Shown here in pieces: positions 14,451-23,174 of a stretch of DNA of 34,989 nucleotides. Position 1 is the stretch's first letter. Each line of letters begins with the position of its first letter. The DNA is from JBOFFC01 sp051648405 (GTDB taxonomy: Bacteria > Planctomycetota > Planctomycetia > Pirellulales > Lacipirellulaceae), in NCBI GenBank assembly GCA_051648405.1, contig JBOFFC010000169.1, forward strand, positions 1 to 34,989, in the 5' to 3' direction. Below the pieces are notes generated by a model. The model worked only from the letters and a program-made list of their open reading frames with translations. It made no database searches and was not told the origin of the DNA. The position numbers and the translations under genes are program-made.

Positions 14451-15218
14451 ATGAAGCGATTGTTTGCGTTTTCGTTTGCCATCGGGTTCGTCGCCGCCGC
14501 GGCGTATGCCCAGGACAACTTGCCGACGCCCGACGCTCCTGCCGCTGCCGCACCGGGGCCTGCCGCTGGCGCTGAGGGGCCGGCCGACGCCGACGGGCAG
14601 TACCGCCTTCAGGTGAGTTACTGCCTGGGGCTCGACCTGGGGCGTGGGCTCGCGGCCGACGGGATTGAGGTGGACTTTGACGCGCTCGCCGCGGGGATAC
14701 GCGACGCGCTCTCCGGCGCCGAGCCGAAGCTGACCGAAGAGCAGTTCGCGGCCTGCATGGGCCGGTTCCAACAAGAAATGCAACGCAAGGCCCAGGAGGC
14801 CCAGAAGCAAATGGTTGGCAAGGGAGAAGCGAACCTGGCCCGCGGCGAGAAGTTCCTCGCCGAGAACGCGACCAAAGAAGGGGTCCTCGTCACCCCCAGC
14901 GGCCTGCAGTACCGCGTAATCCAGGAAGGGGCGGGCGCCGCGCCCGGCCCGCGTGACACCGTCCGCTGCCACTACGAGGGGACGCTGATCGACGGCAAGG
15001 TGTTCGACAGCTCCTACAAGCGTGGCGAGCCGGCCGAATTCCCCGTCAACCGCGTAATCGCCGGCTGGACCGAGGCCCTGCAGATGATGAAGCCGGGCGC
15101 CAAGTGGGAGGTCTTCCTTCCCACAAAGATCGCCTACGGCGAACGCGGCGCGCCGGGGGCGATTGGCCCCAACGAAGCCCTCGTCTTTACGATCGAGCTG
15201 ATCGCCGTCGTCGATTGA
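14451..15218 (+). CDS. Secreted FKBP-type peptidyl-prolyl cis-trans isomerase
   Basis: The 255-aa protein starts at an ATG preceded by GGGAGGG at good spacing. A Sec signal peptide covers residues 1-20 (basic MKR, hydrophobic core, cut after AYA). A Pro/Ala linker follows, then a helical FKBP_N-type dimerisation domain (about 50-140, rich in Gln, Lys and Glu) and a C-terminal FKBP domain (about 150-254) with YEGTLIDGKVFDSS (175-188), VIAGWTEAL (202-210) and AYG (228-230), residues that line the proline pocket in the family. It resembles FkpA/Mip. It should assist folding of exported proteins in the periplasm. A perfect hairpin follows 34 nt after the stop. Confidence 0.93.
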   Translation: MKRLFAFSFAIGFVAAAAYAQDNLPTPDAPAAAAPGPAAGAEGPADADGQYRLQVSYCLGLDLGRGLAADGIEVDFDALAAGIRDALSGAEPKLTEEQFAACMGRFQQEMQRKAQEAQKQMVGKGEANLARGEKFLAENATKEGVLVTPSGLQYRVIQEGAGAAPGPRDTVRCHYEGTLIDGKVFDSSYKRGEPAEFPVNRVIAGWTEALQMMKPGAKWEVFLPTKIAYGERGAPGAIGPNEALVFTIELIAVVD

Positions 15219-15252
15219 CGCCGGACCATCGACCGACCGGCAATCGTCGATC

Positions 15253-15284
15253 GCGGCCCCCCGCCCGATCGGGCGGGGGGCCGC
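15253..15284 (+). terminator. Perfect 32-nt palindrome behind the FKBP gene
   Basis: GCGGCCCCCCGCCC-GATC-GGGCGGGGGGCCGC is a perfect self-complementary sequence centred between 15268 and 15269. It has no U-run after it, so it may act as a 3' stabilising hairpin or a factor-dependent stop rather than a classical intrinsic terminator. Confidence 0.45.
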
Positions 15285-15541
15285 AGGACGCCGGCCGCGC
15301 CCGCCGCTCGGGTTGCGCACGTCGCACGGTGGTTCAGGGTAGATGGGAAATATGCGGCGTTTGACCGCCAAGATGTTGTAAAAAACCGACACGAATCGGC
15401 GGCCGACCCACTTCTTGGGCTACGGTAGGGGGCGGGTTGGTCCCGCAGCCCGCTCCGCGTGCGTTCGGAAACTCCGGACCGCCAGCGATTCGGCTCCCCA
15501 TGTCGAAACATGATAACCTGGGCAACCCAGGAAGCCATTGC
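15285..15541. other. Long non-coding stretch upstream of the YTV gene
   Basis: Between the FKBP hairpin and the YTV promoter I see no gene with support. Small hairpins occur: CATG-TCGAAA-CATG (about 15499-15512) and CCTGGG-CAA-CCCAGG (about 15518-15532). An upstream regulatory role or a small RNA is possible but not shown by the sequence. Confidence 0.4.
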
Positions 15542-15569
15542 TTGACGCGCTGTCTGGGAGGGCTAGAAT
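15542..15569 (+). promoter_or_regulatory. Near-consensus sigma-70 promoter of the YTV-repeat gene
   Basis: TTGACG (15542-15547), a 16-nt spacer and TAGAAT (15564-15569) form the best promoter in the window. Transcription would start near 15576 and leave a leader of about 119 nt before the ATG at 15695. Confidence 0.75.
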
Positions 15570-15694
15570 CTGTGCTCACCCCACAGACACAAAAAGCTCT
15601 CGGCAGAAGGGGTTGCGTCGCTGGTTGGGCGAGGCGCCGAGGCACGCGGCCTCACAAAAGCCCCGTTTTTTTCGTTTTCTGGAGGACACTTTCG

Positions 15695-17353
15695 ATGCGG
15701 CGTAATTTCTTCTTTGCCTTGTTGCCGGCATTCGCAATGCTGGCGGCCCCGCTTGCCGCAGCCGCCTGCGACAACTGCGGTTGCTCGACACCCGCTCCCG
15801 AGTGCGGTTGCGACAGCGGCTGTGCCGGTTCGGCTGACAGCGGCTGCGGCGGCTCGGCCGCCGGTGGTTGTGGCGACGCCTCGGGCGCCGCGGTTGCTGC
15901 GATGGGCGCAGGCTGTGGGCCGACGATGGTCACCAAGACCATCTACGTGCCGCAGCAGGTCACCGAGATGCGCACCGTCACGTCGACCGAGTACACGACC
16001 GAGACCCGCGAGCGGACCTACACGGTCATGACGCGTGTCCCCAAGACCGAGGAGAAGACCCGCACCTACACCGTGATGGTCCCCGAGCAGAAGACCCGCA
16101 CGGTCAACTACACGGTCATGAAGCCGGTGACGGAGACCAAGACGGTCGATTACACCGTCGCGGTTCCCTACACCGAGGACGTCGTCTCGACCTACACGGT
16201 CATGACGCAAGTCCCCGAAGAGAAGACCGACACGTACACGGTGATGGTCCCGTCGTACGAGGACAAGGAAGTGACCTACACGGTCATGACGCAAGTCCCC
16301 GAGCAGAAGACCAACTCGTACACCGTGCAGGTCCCCTACACCGAGCAGGTCGAGCAGAGCTACACGGTGATGGTCCCCAGCTACTCGGACCAGGCCTACA
16401 CCTACTCGGTGTCGGTTCCCTACACCGAGACGATGACCGGCTCGCGGACTGTGACCAAGCGCGTCCCCGTGACGACCATGAAGACCGTCACGGTCTCGGG
16501 TGGCCACTACGAGACGCAGATGGTTGAAGTTGGCTGCGGCGGCGCCTCGGCCGGCGGCTCGGCCATGGGCGGCGGATGCGGTGGCGGCTGCGGCGGTTGC
16601 GCCGGTGGCTGCGGCGACTGCGGCTGTGGCGACTGCGGTTGCGCCACCAAGACGGTTTGCAATCGCGTTTGGGTCCCGACTTGCGAGACAAAGGAAGTCC
16701 CCTGCACCACCTACGAGTGCGTGACCGAGGAAGTTCCTTACACCTACAACGTCTGCAAGACCCGCACCGAGGAGCGCACCGGCGCCCGCAAGGTTTGCAC
16801 GATGGTCGCCGAGACCAAGTCGCGCACGGTGACCGTCACCAAGTGCCGCGCCGAAGAGCGCACCAACACCTACACGGTGATGAAGTGCGTCCCCACGACG
16901 CAGTCGAAGACGGTCAAGGTCTGCAAGATGGTCCCCGAGACCAAGACCCGCACCTACAACGTCATGAAGTGCGTCCCCGAGCAGAAGACCCGCACCACGC
17001 AGGTCACCAAGTACCGCTCGGAGACCCGTCAGCGTGACGTCACGGTCACCAAGTGCGTCCCCGAGACGATGACCAAGGAAGTCAGCTACACCGAGATGGT
17101 TCCGACGCAGAAGACCGACACCTACACGGTGACGTCCTACGACTGCGTCCCCGAGACCAAGACCCAGTCCTACACCGTGCAGGTCCCCGTGACCGTCACG
17201 AAGGAAGTCCCGGTCACGGTCTGCAAGATGGTCGCCCAGGAAGTCACCGAAGCCGTCGGTGGCGGCTCGGCTGGCGCCGGTAACGGCGGCTGCGGCGGTG
17301 GTTGCGGCGGCGACGTCGCCACCCCGGCCGCCTCAGACTGCGGCTGCAACTGA
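15695..17353 (+). CDS. Secreted Cys/Gly-rich YTV-repeat protein
   Basis: The 552-aa protein starts at the ATG preceded by GGAGG nine bases upstream; an earlier in-frame ATG lacks a signal sequence behind it. A signal peptide (about 1-24, ending AAA) leads into a Gly/Cys-rich segment with CGC and SGCGG motifs. Block 1 (about 80-270) holds about nine [T/N/D/S]YTV[M/Q/A] repeats of roughly 20 residues spaced with VPxxxEKT and has no Cys. A second Gly/Cys hinge (about 275-325) follows. Block 2 (about 325-520) has related repeats carrying Cys (KCVPE, VCKMVPE). The tail ends GDCGCN-like. The YTV motif (Pfam YTV) is planctomycete-specific, and I recall proteomic links to the cell wall. A disulfide-linked surface structural role is inferred. 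The strong promoter, RBS and terminator suggest high expression. Confidence 0.9.
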   Translation: MRRNFFFALLPAFAMLAAPLAAAACDNCGCSTPAPECGCDSGCAGSADSGCGGSAAGGCGDASGAAVAAMGAGCGPTMVTKTIYVPQQVTEMRTVTSTEYTTETRERTYTVMTRVPKTEEKTRTYTVMVPEQKTRTVNYTVMKPVTETKTVDYTVAVPYTEDVVSTYTVMTQVPEEKTDTYTVMVPSYEDKEVTYTVMTQVPEQKTNSYTVQVPYTEQVEQSYTVMVPSYSDQAYTYSVSVPYTETMTGSRTVTKRVPVTTMKTVTVSGGHYETQMVEVGCGGASAGGSAMGGGCGGGCGGCAGGCGDCGCGDCGCATKTVCNRVWVPTCETKEVPCTTYECVTEEVPYTYNVCKTRTEERTGARKVCTMVAETKSRTVTVTKCRAEERTNTYTVMKCVPTTQSKTVKVCKMVPETKTRTYNVMKCVPEQKTRTTQVTKYRSETRQRDVTVTKCVPETMTKEVSYTEMVPTQKTDTYTVTSYDCVPETKTQSYTVQVPVTVTKEVPVTVCKMVAQEVTEAVGGGSAGAGNGGCGGGCGGDVATPAASDCGCN

Positions 17354-17387
17354 GGTTGCTCCGTAGCTGACCCGAGAGTTTGAAACG

Positions 17388-17426
17388 ACACGGGCCGGGT
17401 TCTTCGGAACCCGGCCCGTGTTTTTT
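17388..17426 (+). terminator. Intrinsic terminator of the YTV-repeat gene
   Basis: ACACGGGCCGGGTTC pairs perfectly over 15 bp with GAACCCGGCCCGTGT around a TTCG tetraloop, and a run of six T follows (17421-17426). It is 34 nt behind the stop codon. It is the clearest terminator in the window. Confidence 0.92.
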
Positions 17427-17477
17427 ATGCGCCCACGCCGCGGGCCGCCGCGCCCCGGTCGAGCGGCGTAGCAACGC

Positions 17478-18620
17478 TCAACGCGTCAGACGGCTGCGAA
17501 CCGCCTCGACGATCCGCGGCGCCGCGTGGCCGTCGCCGTAGGGGTTTACCGCCTCAGACATAGCACGGTACGCGTTGGCGTCGGTAAGCAGCGTCGAGAC
17601 GCCCGCGACGATCGCCTCGGAGACGGGTCCCACGAGGCGCACGGTCCCCGCATCGACCCCTTCGGGGCGCTCGGTCGTGTCGCGCATCACGAGCACCGGC
17701 TTGCCGAGGCTCGGCGCTTCTTCTTGCACCCCCCCTGAGTCGGTCAGCACGACGCGCGACGACTCGAGCAGCGCGACGAACTCGCTGTACGGCTGTGGCG
17801 GGAGCAGACGGACGTTCTCGCGCCCACCTAGTCGCTCGTGGACCACCCCTTGAACGTTGGGGTTCAAGTGGACCGGGTAGACGAACAAGTGCGTCGGAAA
17901 CCGCTCGGCGAGCTCGGCGAGGGCGTCGCAGATCTGCCGGAAGCCGTCGCCGAAGTTCTCGCGCCGGTGCCCCGTCACCAGGACGCTCGGACGGTCGAAC
18001 AGGTCGGGCCCCCCGACCGCACGCAACGAGCCACGGAGCGCCTCGCCGTCGTTGGTCGATCGCTGCCGCTCGAGCTCCATCCGCAGGGCGTCGATCACGG
18101 TATTACCGGTCACGAACACACTCGCCGGATCAACCCCCTCGGCGAGCAAGTTCTGTCGCGAGGGCTCGGTCGGGGCGAAGTGCAGCGCAGCGAGGGTCGT
18201 AGTGAGCCGCCGGTTCCCCTCCTCGGGGAACGGCGACGCCAAGTTCCCGGTGCGCAACCCCGCTTCGACGTGGCCCACCGGAACGCGACGATAAAACGAC
18301 GCGATCGCTCCGGCGAGCACGGTCGCGGTGTCCCCCTGCACGAGCGTCATCGCCGGGTCGTACGCGACCAGCGCCTCGTCGATCCCCACCAGCAGGCGGG
18401 CCGTGACCGACGCCAGTGTCTGGTTTGGCTGCATGACCGCGAGGTCGCGGTCCACCCGCAGGGCGAACCGCTTCACGACCTGGTCGATGAGCTCGCGGTG
18501 CTGGCCCGTGTTGACGACGACCGGCTCGAAGTCGGCGGCCCGTTCGAGCTCGGCGATGACGGGGGCGAGCTTGATCGCCTCGGGGCGGGTCCCCATCAGG
18601 ACCAGGACGCGGTGACGCAT
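17478..18620 (-). CDS. wecB: UDP-N-acetylglucosamine 2-epimerase (non-hydrolysing)
   Basis: The 380-aa cytoplasmic enzyme interconverts UDP-GlcNAc and UDP-ManNAc for surface polysaccharide synthesis. The start is the ATG at 18620, which puts MGTRPEAIKLAP near residue 9, as in the family. Conserved stretches in order are NTGQH, LVQGDTATVLAG, VGHVEAGLRTG, PFPEEGNRR, VTGNTVIDAL, TGHRREN, TDSGGVQEEAPSLGKPVLVMRDTTERPE. These hold the His, Glu, Asp and Arg residues that bind UDP-sugar. The length matches WecB. It follows a glycosyltransferase gene by 130 nt on the same strand. The polysaccharide it serves is not known. Confidence 0.95.
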   Translation of the reverse strand: MRHRVLVLMGTRPEAIKLAPVIAELERAADFEPVVVNTGQHRELIDQVVKRFALRVDRDLAVMQPNQTLASVTARLLVGIDEALVAYDPAMTLVQGDTATVLAGAIASFYRRVPVGHVEAGLRTGNLASPFPEEGNRRLTTTLAALHFAPTEPSRQNLLAEGVDPASVFVTGNTVIDALRMELERQRSTNDGEALRGSLRAVGGPDLFDRPSVLVTGHRRENFGDGFRQICDALAELAERFPTHLFVYPVHLNPNVQGVVHERLGGRENVRLLPPQPYSEFVALLESSRVVLTDSGGVQEEAPSLGKPVLVMRDTTERPEGVDAGTVRLVGPVSEAIVAGVSTLLTDANAYRAMSEAVNPYGDGHAAPRIVEAVRSRLTR

Positions 18621-18750
18621 GGCGCGGCTAACATCGGCGGTGGGGATCGGGGACGACCCGCTCAGCATACCCGCTGGCGCCGCGTGGGTGGCTGTCAGCG
18701 GCGCGCGACCCTCGGGTTGTCGAACGAATCGCCGCGCGATCGCAAGGTGT

Positions 18751-20007
18751 TCAGCCCTGCTCGGCCGCGAACACGCCGTTGTCACGCAGCGCGCGGCGAA
18801 CGCCGTTCACGGGGTCAGCCCGCTCGCGCCAGTCGGCGAGCACGCCGCGCGTGGCGAGCTTGTAGCGGTCGATGTTCACCCCGTCGGTGACTTCGCGGAG
18901 TGCGGCCAGCAACTCTTCGCTCGAGCCGCTTGTAAACCGACGGCCGTTGACGCCGTCGCGCACGAGCTCGGCGCCGGCGCCGACGACGTGGCTGACGACC
19001 ATCGCCAGTCCCGCCGCCGCCCCCTCGTTGACGACCAGCGCCCACGGCTCGCGCTCGCTGGGGAGCACCAGGGCGTCGCACACCCGGTACAGTCGGCTCA
19101 CCTCCGCCTGGTCCCCCAGGAAGCCGGTCCACACGACCCGCGACCGCAACGCCGCGGGGACGCGCGCCGCGAGCACGTCGCGGAGCTCGCCGTCGCCGGC
19201 GATCACCAGGTCCCAGTTCGGGCGCTCGACGGCCAGCTGGGCGAACGCGTCGAGCAGCAGGTCGATCCGCTTCTCCGGGACGAACCGACCGGAGTAGATG
19301 AGGCGCCGCCTGTCGGGCGCCAATCGGTACCGCTCGGCGGTCGCAGCGCACTCCTCAGCGGTGATCCCTTCGACAAGGGAGTAGTCCGGCTCGTAGGGGA
19401 CGTAGTAAGTGCGCTCCGGGGTCCCGCCGAAGCGCTCCCAGTACGCCTCGCCGAGCGAACCGCAAACCATCCAGCCACTTACGAACCAGCCGATCGGCCG
19501 CAGCAGGGCCTGCTTGGCGACGCGTTTGACAAGGCTCTTGCCCCACTCGTCGTTAACGTTGCTGTCCGACCAGACGAAGCTCACGACGCCGCGACGCCAG
19601 CACCACCACAGCACGCGCAGCCGGCCGAGGTCGTCGTAGCCGTTGCAGATCACGGCGGCTACGTTCTCGCGGCGTAGCAGGTCGATCACCTCGCTCCCGC
19701 GGCGCCACTCGCGGAGTTGCCGCGCGAGGCTGTAGAGGCTCGCCACGCGGTCGCCGTGGCTGACGTCGCGAACGTCGATGTCTTCGACGTCGGCTGGTCC
19801 CCAACGCCGCTCCTTGTCGAGGTGCGTGGCGATCGTCAGCAGCGGCGCCTCGCGGAGCTCCGCCGCGAGCCGCCGGTGGAGGTGCAGGCGGTACGGCGGG
19901 AGCTGGTGGCAGACCACCGCCAGCCGCCCGGGCGCCTTCGACGGGGCGCCCCCGTGGTGAGGGTCGGCGGGGGTCGCGGCGGCGGGGGTCGCGGTAGCTG
20001 GAGTCAT
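18751..20007 (-). CDS. Glycosyltransferase family 4 protein
   Basis: This 418-aa GT-B fold enzyme should transfer a sugar from a nucleotide donor to a growing glycan at the inner membrane. The N-terminal 25 residues are Pro/Ala-rich and probably disordered. The acceptor domain begins at RLAVVCHQLPPYR (28-40). The donor domain is marked by YSGRFVPEKRIDLLLDAFA (238-256), LVIAGDGEL (267-275) and the EX7E motif EPWALVVNE (Glu320, Glu328), followed by the G-rich AGAELV loop. Donor and acceptor cannot be told. It precedes wecB and is divergent from the Wzy-like gene, so it is probably part of one glycan locus. Confidence 0.88.
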   Translation of the reverse strand: MTPATATPAAATPADPHHGGAPSKAPGRLAVVCHQLPPYRLHLHRRLAAELREAPLLTIATHLDKERRWGPADVEDIDVRDVSHGDRVASLYSLARQLREWRRGSEVIDLLRRENVAAVICNGYDDLGRLRVLWWCWRRGVVSFVWSDSNVNDEWGKSLVKRVAKQALLRPIGWFVSGWMVCGSLGEAYWERFGGTPERTYYVPYEPDYSLVEGITAEECAATAERYRLAPDRRRLIYSGRFVPEKRIDLLLDAFAQLAVERPNWDLVIAGDGELRDVLAARVPAALRSRVVWTGFLGDQAEVSRLYRVCDALVLPSEREPWALVVNEGAAAGLAMVVSHVVGAGAELVRDGVNGRRFTSGSSEELLAALREVTDGVNIDRYKLATRGVLADWRERADPVNGVRRALRDNGVFAAEQG

Positions 20008-20280
20008 CGGCAGCGGCGTCGTCCTTGGCGGGGCGGGCGGGCAGGCCGGGCGCTCGCCGCCGCGTCGCGCACGCCGGGAGTTTACCTCGCACGGGCGAGG
20101 GGGTCGCTGGCCCGCCGGATGGCATCCGGTAAAGGTATCCGATCCGGCAGGAAACTCACCGCTCTCCTAGGGCGTCCAACCCGTCGCCAACCGCCCGGCT
20201 CGTCGGAGAGTGCTAGACTGGCTCACGCCGGCGAACCAGCCTTCCGGCCGCCGACCCGCTCTCCGACCGGTCCCGCGCTG
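20008..20280 (+). promoter_or_regulatory. Divergent promoter region with extended -10 for the Wzy-like gene
   Basis: TGCTAGACT (20211-20219) is an extended -10 (TGn-TAGACT) 61 nt before the ATG at 20281. No clear -35 precedes it. The rest of this 273-nt gap is GC-rich with no supported gene, and must also hold the promoter of the GT4 gene on the other strand. Confidence 0.45.
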
Positions 20281-21738
20281 ATGTTTTCCAACGACGGCCT
20301 GCTCCTGATCTTCAGCATCGTCCTGGCCGCGGTCCTCGCGGCGGTGCTGTTCATCCCGATTGCGCGGGGGCAGTCCGACTTCTTCACCGCCCGGAACGTG
20401 TTCCTGGTGGGAGCGTTCGTCTTCAACGGCATGTCGGGGATCCGAACCACGTACGTCCCGCACTACCTCGACACGTACAAGTTTGGCGACTACCTGATGT
20501 ACTTCGCCGGGGTGTGCGTGTTCTATCCGACGCTTCTCGTCACCTACCACTTCTTCAAGGCGCCGCGCCGATTCGCGGGGCGGAACCTGCTGCGCTGGCC
20601 CGCCGTTGACGGCCCGGTGCTCGTTTTCTTGGCGGTCGTGCTCACCGGGGCGATCGCGTTTCAAGTGGTCCGCGTCCCGATCCCCGTGCTGGGGGAGCTG
20701 CTCGGTCAGTTCGCCTACGCTGCGCCGCCGATCGGCTTGGCCTGCGCCTTCATCGCCTGGTTCCGATCGCCCTCCAACCCGTTCCTGCTGACGATCCTGG
20801 TGATCGTCGCGGGCCTTGGGCTGTTCGCCTCCATCAACGCCGGCATATCGCGTCGCGGGTTGATCGCAGTGCTTGCGAACCTGCCGATCACGCTCTACTG
20901 GATCTGGCTTCGCTACAAGCCCAATCGCACGGTCATCGCGTACTTGGCCATCGCCGGCGTGATCACGATCCCCGTCATCAGCGGCTTCACCATGGTCCGT
21001 CACATGTTCAGTCACGACGACCGCGCGCTCGGCGTCGGCGAGCGCGGCCTTACGCTGCTGCGCGAGCTCCCCAACGCGATCAAGCAGGGAGGATCGCTGG
21101 AAGGATTCATGGGGCAGGACTCGGTCGAGTGCGCAATCATGACCATCCACCTCCTCAACGACGGTTCACGGCGGCTCGAGGTCGATCCCTTCTACGCGAT
21201 CAAGTACGCCCTCTCGAACCCCGTCCCGCGGAGCCTCTGGCCAGAGAAGCCCGAGAGCATGGGGATCGTCCTGCCGCGAGTCTCGGGGCTCGCGGCCCGC
21301 GGCATCAACGCCAACTTGGGGATCAACGTCGTCGGCCAGTGCTACTACGACGGCGGTGTCGCGATCCACCTACTCTACGGGTTCCTCGCCGGGTCATTTC
21401 TGCGGTTCTTCGACGAACTCCTGGTCCGCCAACCGGGCAACCCGCTGCTGACCGGCGCGTTCGTCGCGATGAGCGGCCACATGATCGGTTGGCCGCGCGG
21501 CGCCATCGAGGTGATGGGCCTGCAGATCGCGATGGCGTTCGCGTCGATGTGGTTCTTGAGCGTCGCGATGCGGCTCGTCTTCGGTGCGGGCCTCGTCTAC
21601 CCGCGCACCGACCACATCACGACCTACCCGCTGCTCCGTTCGCCGCAGGACTGGGCCGCCTGGATGCGGAGCTACACAGCGTCTGCGCAGCGGGCGCTGT
21701 TGCGTCGGGGTGGCGGCGACTACGCCGACGCGGCGTGA
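20281..21738 (+). CDS. Wzy-like O-antigen/oligosaccharide repeat-unit polymerase
   Basis: The 485-aa multi-pass membrane protein has about ten to twelve hydrophobic segments. A soluble loop (about 240-330) carries PRSLWPEKPESMG (316-328), a signature I know from oligosaccharide repeat-unit polymerases (PRxxWPxKP). Conserved INAGISRRG, just after a membrane segment (185-193), with its two Arg residues also fits. It is expected to join undecaprenyl-linked repeat units in the periplasmic face of the inner membrane. The ATG at 20281 begins directly with a membrane segment; upstream in-frame codons look non-coding. No flippase (Wzx) is present in the window. Confidence 0.78.
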   Translation: MFSNDGLLLIFSIVLAAVLAAVLFIPIARGQSDFFTARNVFLVGAFVFNGMSGIRTTYVPHYLDTYKFGDYLMYFAGVCVFYPTLLVTYHFFKAPRRFAGRNLLRWPAVDGPVLVFLAVVLTGAIAFQVVRVPIPVLGELLGQFAYAAPPIGLACAFIAWFRSPSNPFLLTILVIVAGLGLFASINAGISRRGLIAVLANLPITLYWIWLRYKPNRTVIAYLAIAGVITIPVISGFTMVRHMFSHDDRALGVGERGLTLLRELPNAIKQGGSLEGFMGQDSVECAIMTIHLLNDGSRRLEVDPFYAIKYALSNPVPRSLWPEKPESMGIVLPRVSGLAARGINANLGINVVGQCYYDGGVAIHLLYGFLAGSFLRFFDELLVRQPGNPLLTGAFVAMSGHMIGWPRGAIEVMGLQIAMAFASMWFLSVAMRLVFGAGLVYPRTDHITTYPLLRSPQDWAAWMRSYTASAQRALLRRGGGDYADAA

Positions 21739-21759
21739 GGCGACGCTAGCGGCCTGCTG

Positions 21760-21783
21760 AAGAACGCCGTCGTGGCGTTCTTT
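21760..21783 (+). terminator. Weak hairpin behind the Wzy-like gene
   Basis: AAGAACGCC and GGCGTTCTT pair over 9 bp around GTCGT, followed by a short T run only. It lies between the converging Wzy-like and acyltransferase genes and could act on both strands. Confidence 0.45.
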
Positions 21784-21898
21784 AACCTCGCCAAGCTCAC
21801 GGCCGAGCCGCTCGCGGCTCGCGAAACCGCGGCGACAACGCCGTGGTTTCGACCTCGCCTCCGTGCGACGTAGTAGCCTGTCGATAGAGCGAACGGCG

Positions 21899-22978
21899 CT
21901 AAGTCCCCGCCAGCCACGACAGCCCACGGCGCCTCGCCCAGCAGGTAAACACGAGCGCAGTCGGCAGCGTCAGGGCGAATAGGAGCAGCCCCGGCCCCCC
22001 GTCGTCCCAACCCATGGTCAGGCGGAAGAAGTCCTTCAGCCCCTGGCTGAAGAGGACGTGCGACAGGTAGACGCCCAGCGCCAGTTCTCCCAGTCCACGC
22101 AGGTCGGGGAGCCACGCCGGCCGCCGCGACGACAGTGCGCAAAGCAACGCTCCGACGCCGGCGGCGGTCGCGAGCGGCACGTACCGCCCCCCGCCGAGGG
22201 CGACGATCCAAGCGGTCGCCAGGATCGTCACCAGGCCGTAGCTCGCCCGCGGCGTGATCCGCAATTGCGGGACGTGGAACCACGCGACCGCGTAGGCCAA
22301 TCCCAACAGCGCGGCGGGGGAGGCCTCGACCCACATCCGCGGCGCATAGAGGTGCTCGGCTTCCCAGCCGCTGAAGTCGTAGACCGCGATCGCGATTGCC
22401 CCCCCGACGCACGCCGCCACGATCGCGACGGCGCTCGCCCGCGACCTCTGCGCGACCAGCCCGGTCAGCGCCGCGACGACGCACACCACAAAGACGAACG
22501 GCAGGAACCACAGGTGGTGCGTCGGCCCGGTGTAGAACCGCCACCACTCGAACGACACGGGGGTGACGACAGGCAAGAACAGGCTCGTGATCTGCCGCAC
22601 GAGCGTGTAGACGATGCTCCATGCGAAGAACGGGCCGAGGATCCGCGACCCCCTCGCGAGGACAAACTGAACCAGCGGTTCATCGGGCCGGCGCGAAGCG
22701 TGGCGGACCGCGAAGAACGCCGCGGCCGCCGCGAAAAAGGGGACCGAGAACCGCCCAATCCCCATCCAGGGGGTGCCGGTCATGGCGTGGTGCCAAACCA
22801 CAGACGCCGCCGCGACGATTCGCACGGCGTCGAGCAGCTCCCAGCGCCCCTCGGGGGCCGGGGAAGCCGGGGCGTCAGCCACCGCGACTTCCTCGACGAG
22901 TCGCGACGACGTCGATGGGGGAGCGCTCGATGGCAATCGACGTGCGCCCGGCAGGGGATCGAGGGGGGCGGGTGGCAT
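21899..22978 (-). CDS. Acyltransferase 3 family membrane protein
   Basis: The 359-aa protein starts at the ATG at 22978; a TTG ten codons earlier is possible. A disordered Pro/Ser-rich N-terminal tail (1-45) precedes about ten membrane segments. The family mark is in the first one: LLDAVRIVAAASVVWHHAM with the conserved Arg and His. WWRFYTGPTHHLWFLPFVFV (in the middle part) is the usual LWFL motif. Family members O-acetylate or succinylate surface polysaccharides, using acyl-CoA across the inner membrane. It lies opposite the Wzy-like gene, end to end. The long disordered start is odd for this family. Confidence 0.87.
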   Translation of the reverse strand: MPPAPLDPLPGARRLPSSAPPSTSSRLVEEVAVADAPASPAPEGRWELLDAVRIVAAASVVWHHAMTGTPWMGIGRFSVPFFAAAAAFFAVRHASRRPDEPLVQFVLARGSRILGPFFAWSIVYTLVRQITSLFLPVVTPVSFEWWRFYTGPTHHLWFLPFVFVVCVVAALTGLVAQRSRASAVAIVAACVGGAIAIAVYDFSGWEAEHLYAPRMWVEASPAALLGLAYAVAWFHVPQLRITPRASYGLVTILATAWIVALGGGRYVPLATAAGVGALLCALSSRRPAWLPDLRGLGELALGVYLSHVLFSQGLKDFFRLTMGWDDGGPGLLLFALTLPTALVFTCWARRRGLSWLAGT

Positions 22979-23077
22979 CGCGGTTAGGTCACCAGGGGTT
23001 GGGTGCAACGCCCCAACTCGAGAGGGCGCACCTTCCCCAGGTTCTCAACCCCGGATGTCACGCCTCGGCGATAGGAA

Positions 23078-23096
23078 ACCTAGAGAAAATCTAGGT
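23078..23096 (-). terminator. Small hairpin between DUF4254 and acyltransferase genes
   Basis: ACCTAGA-GAAAA-TCTAGGT is a perfect 7-bp stem with a 5-nt loop, about 80 nt behind the DUF4254 stop. There is only a two-base T run on the minus strand, so termination is uncertain. Confidence 0.3.
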
Positions 23097-23174
23097 CGAG
23101 ATCGCCCCGGCCGGTAGCGCTGTGCCGTTCGCCGGCCCCCACACCGATCGGATCCGACGGCGCAAAGCCTTTTG

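Noticed and set aside
15437..15694. Earlier in-frame ATG for the YTV protein
   Set aside because: It lies upstream of the best promoter and would bury the signal peptide in the middle of the chain.
21739..21898. Possible insertion-sequence end (GGCCTGCTGAAGAACG) behind the Wzy-like gene
   Set aside because: No matching inverted end, target duplication or transposase remnant could be found; a hairpin between convergent genes explains it.
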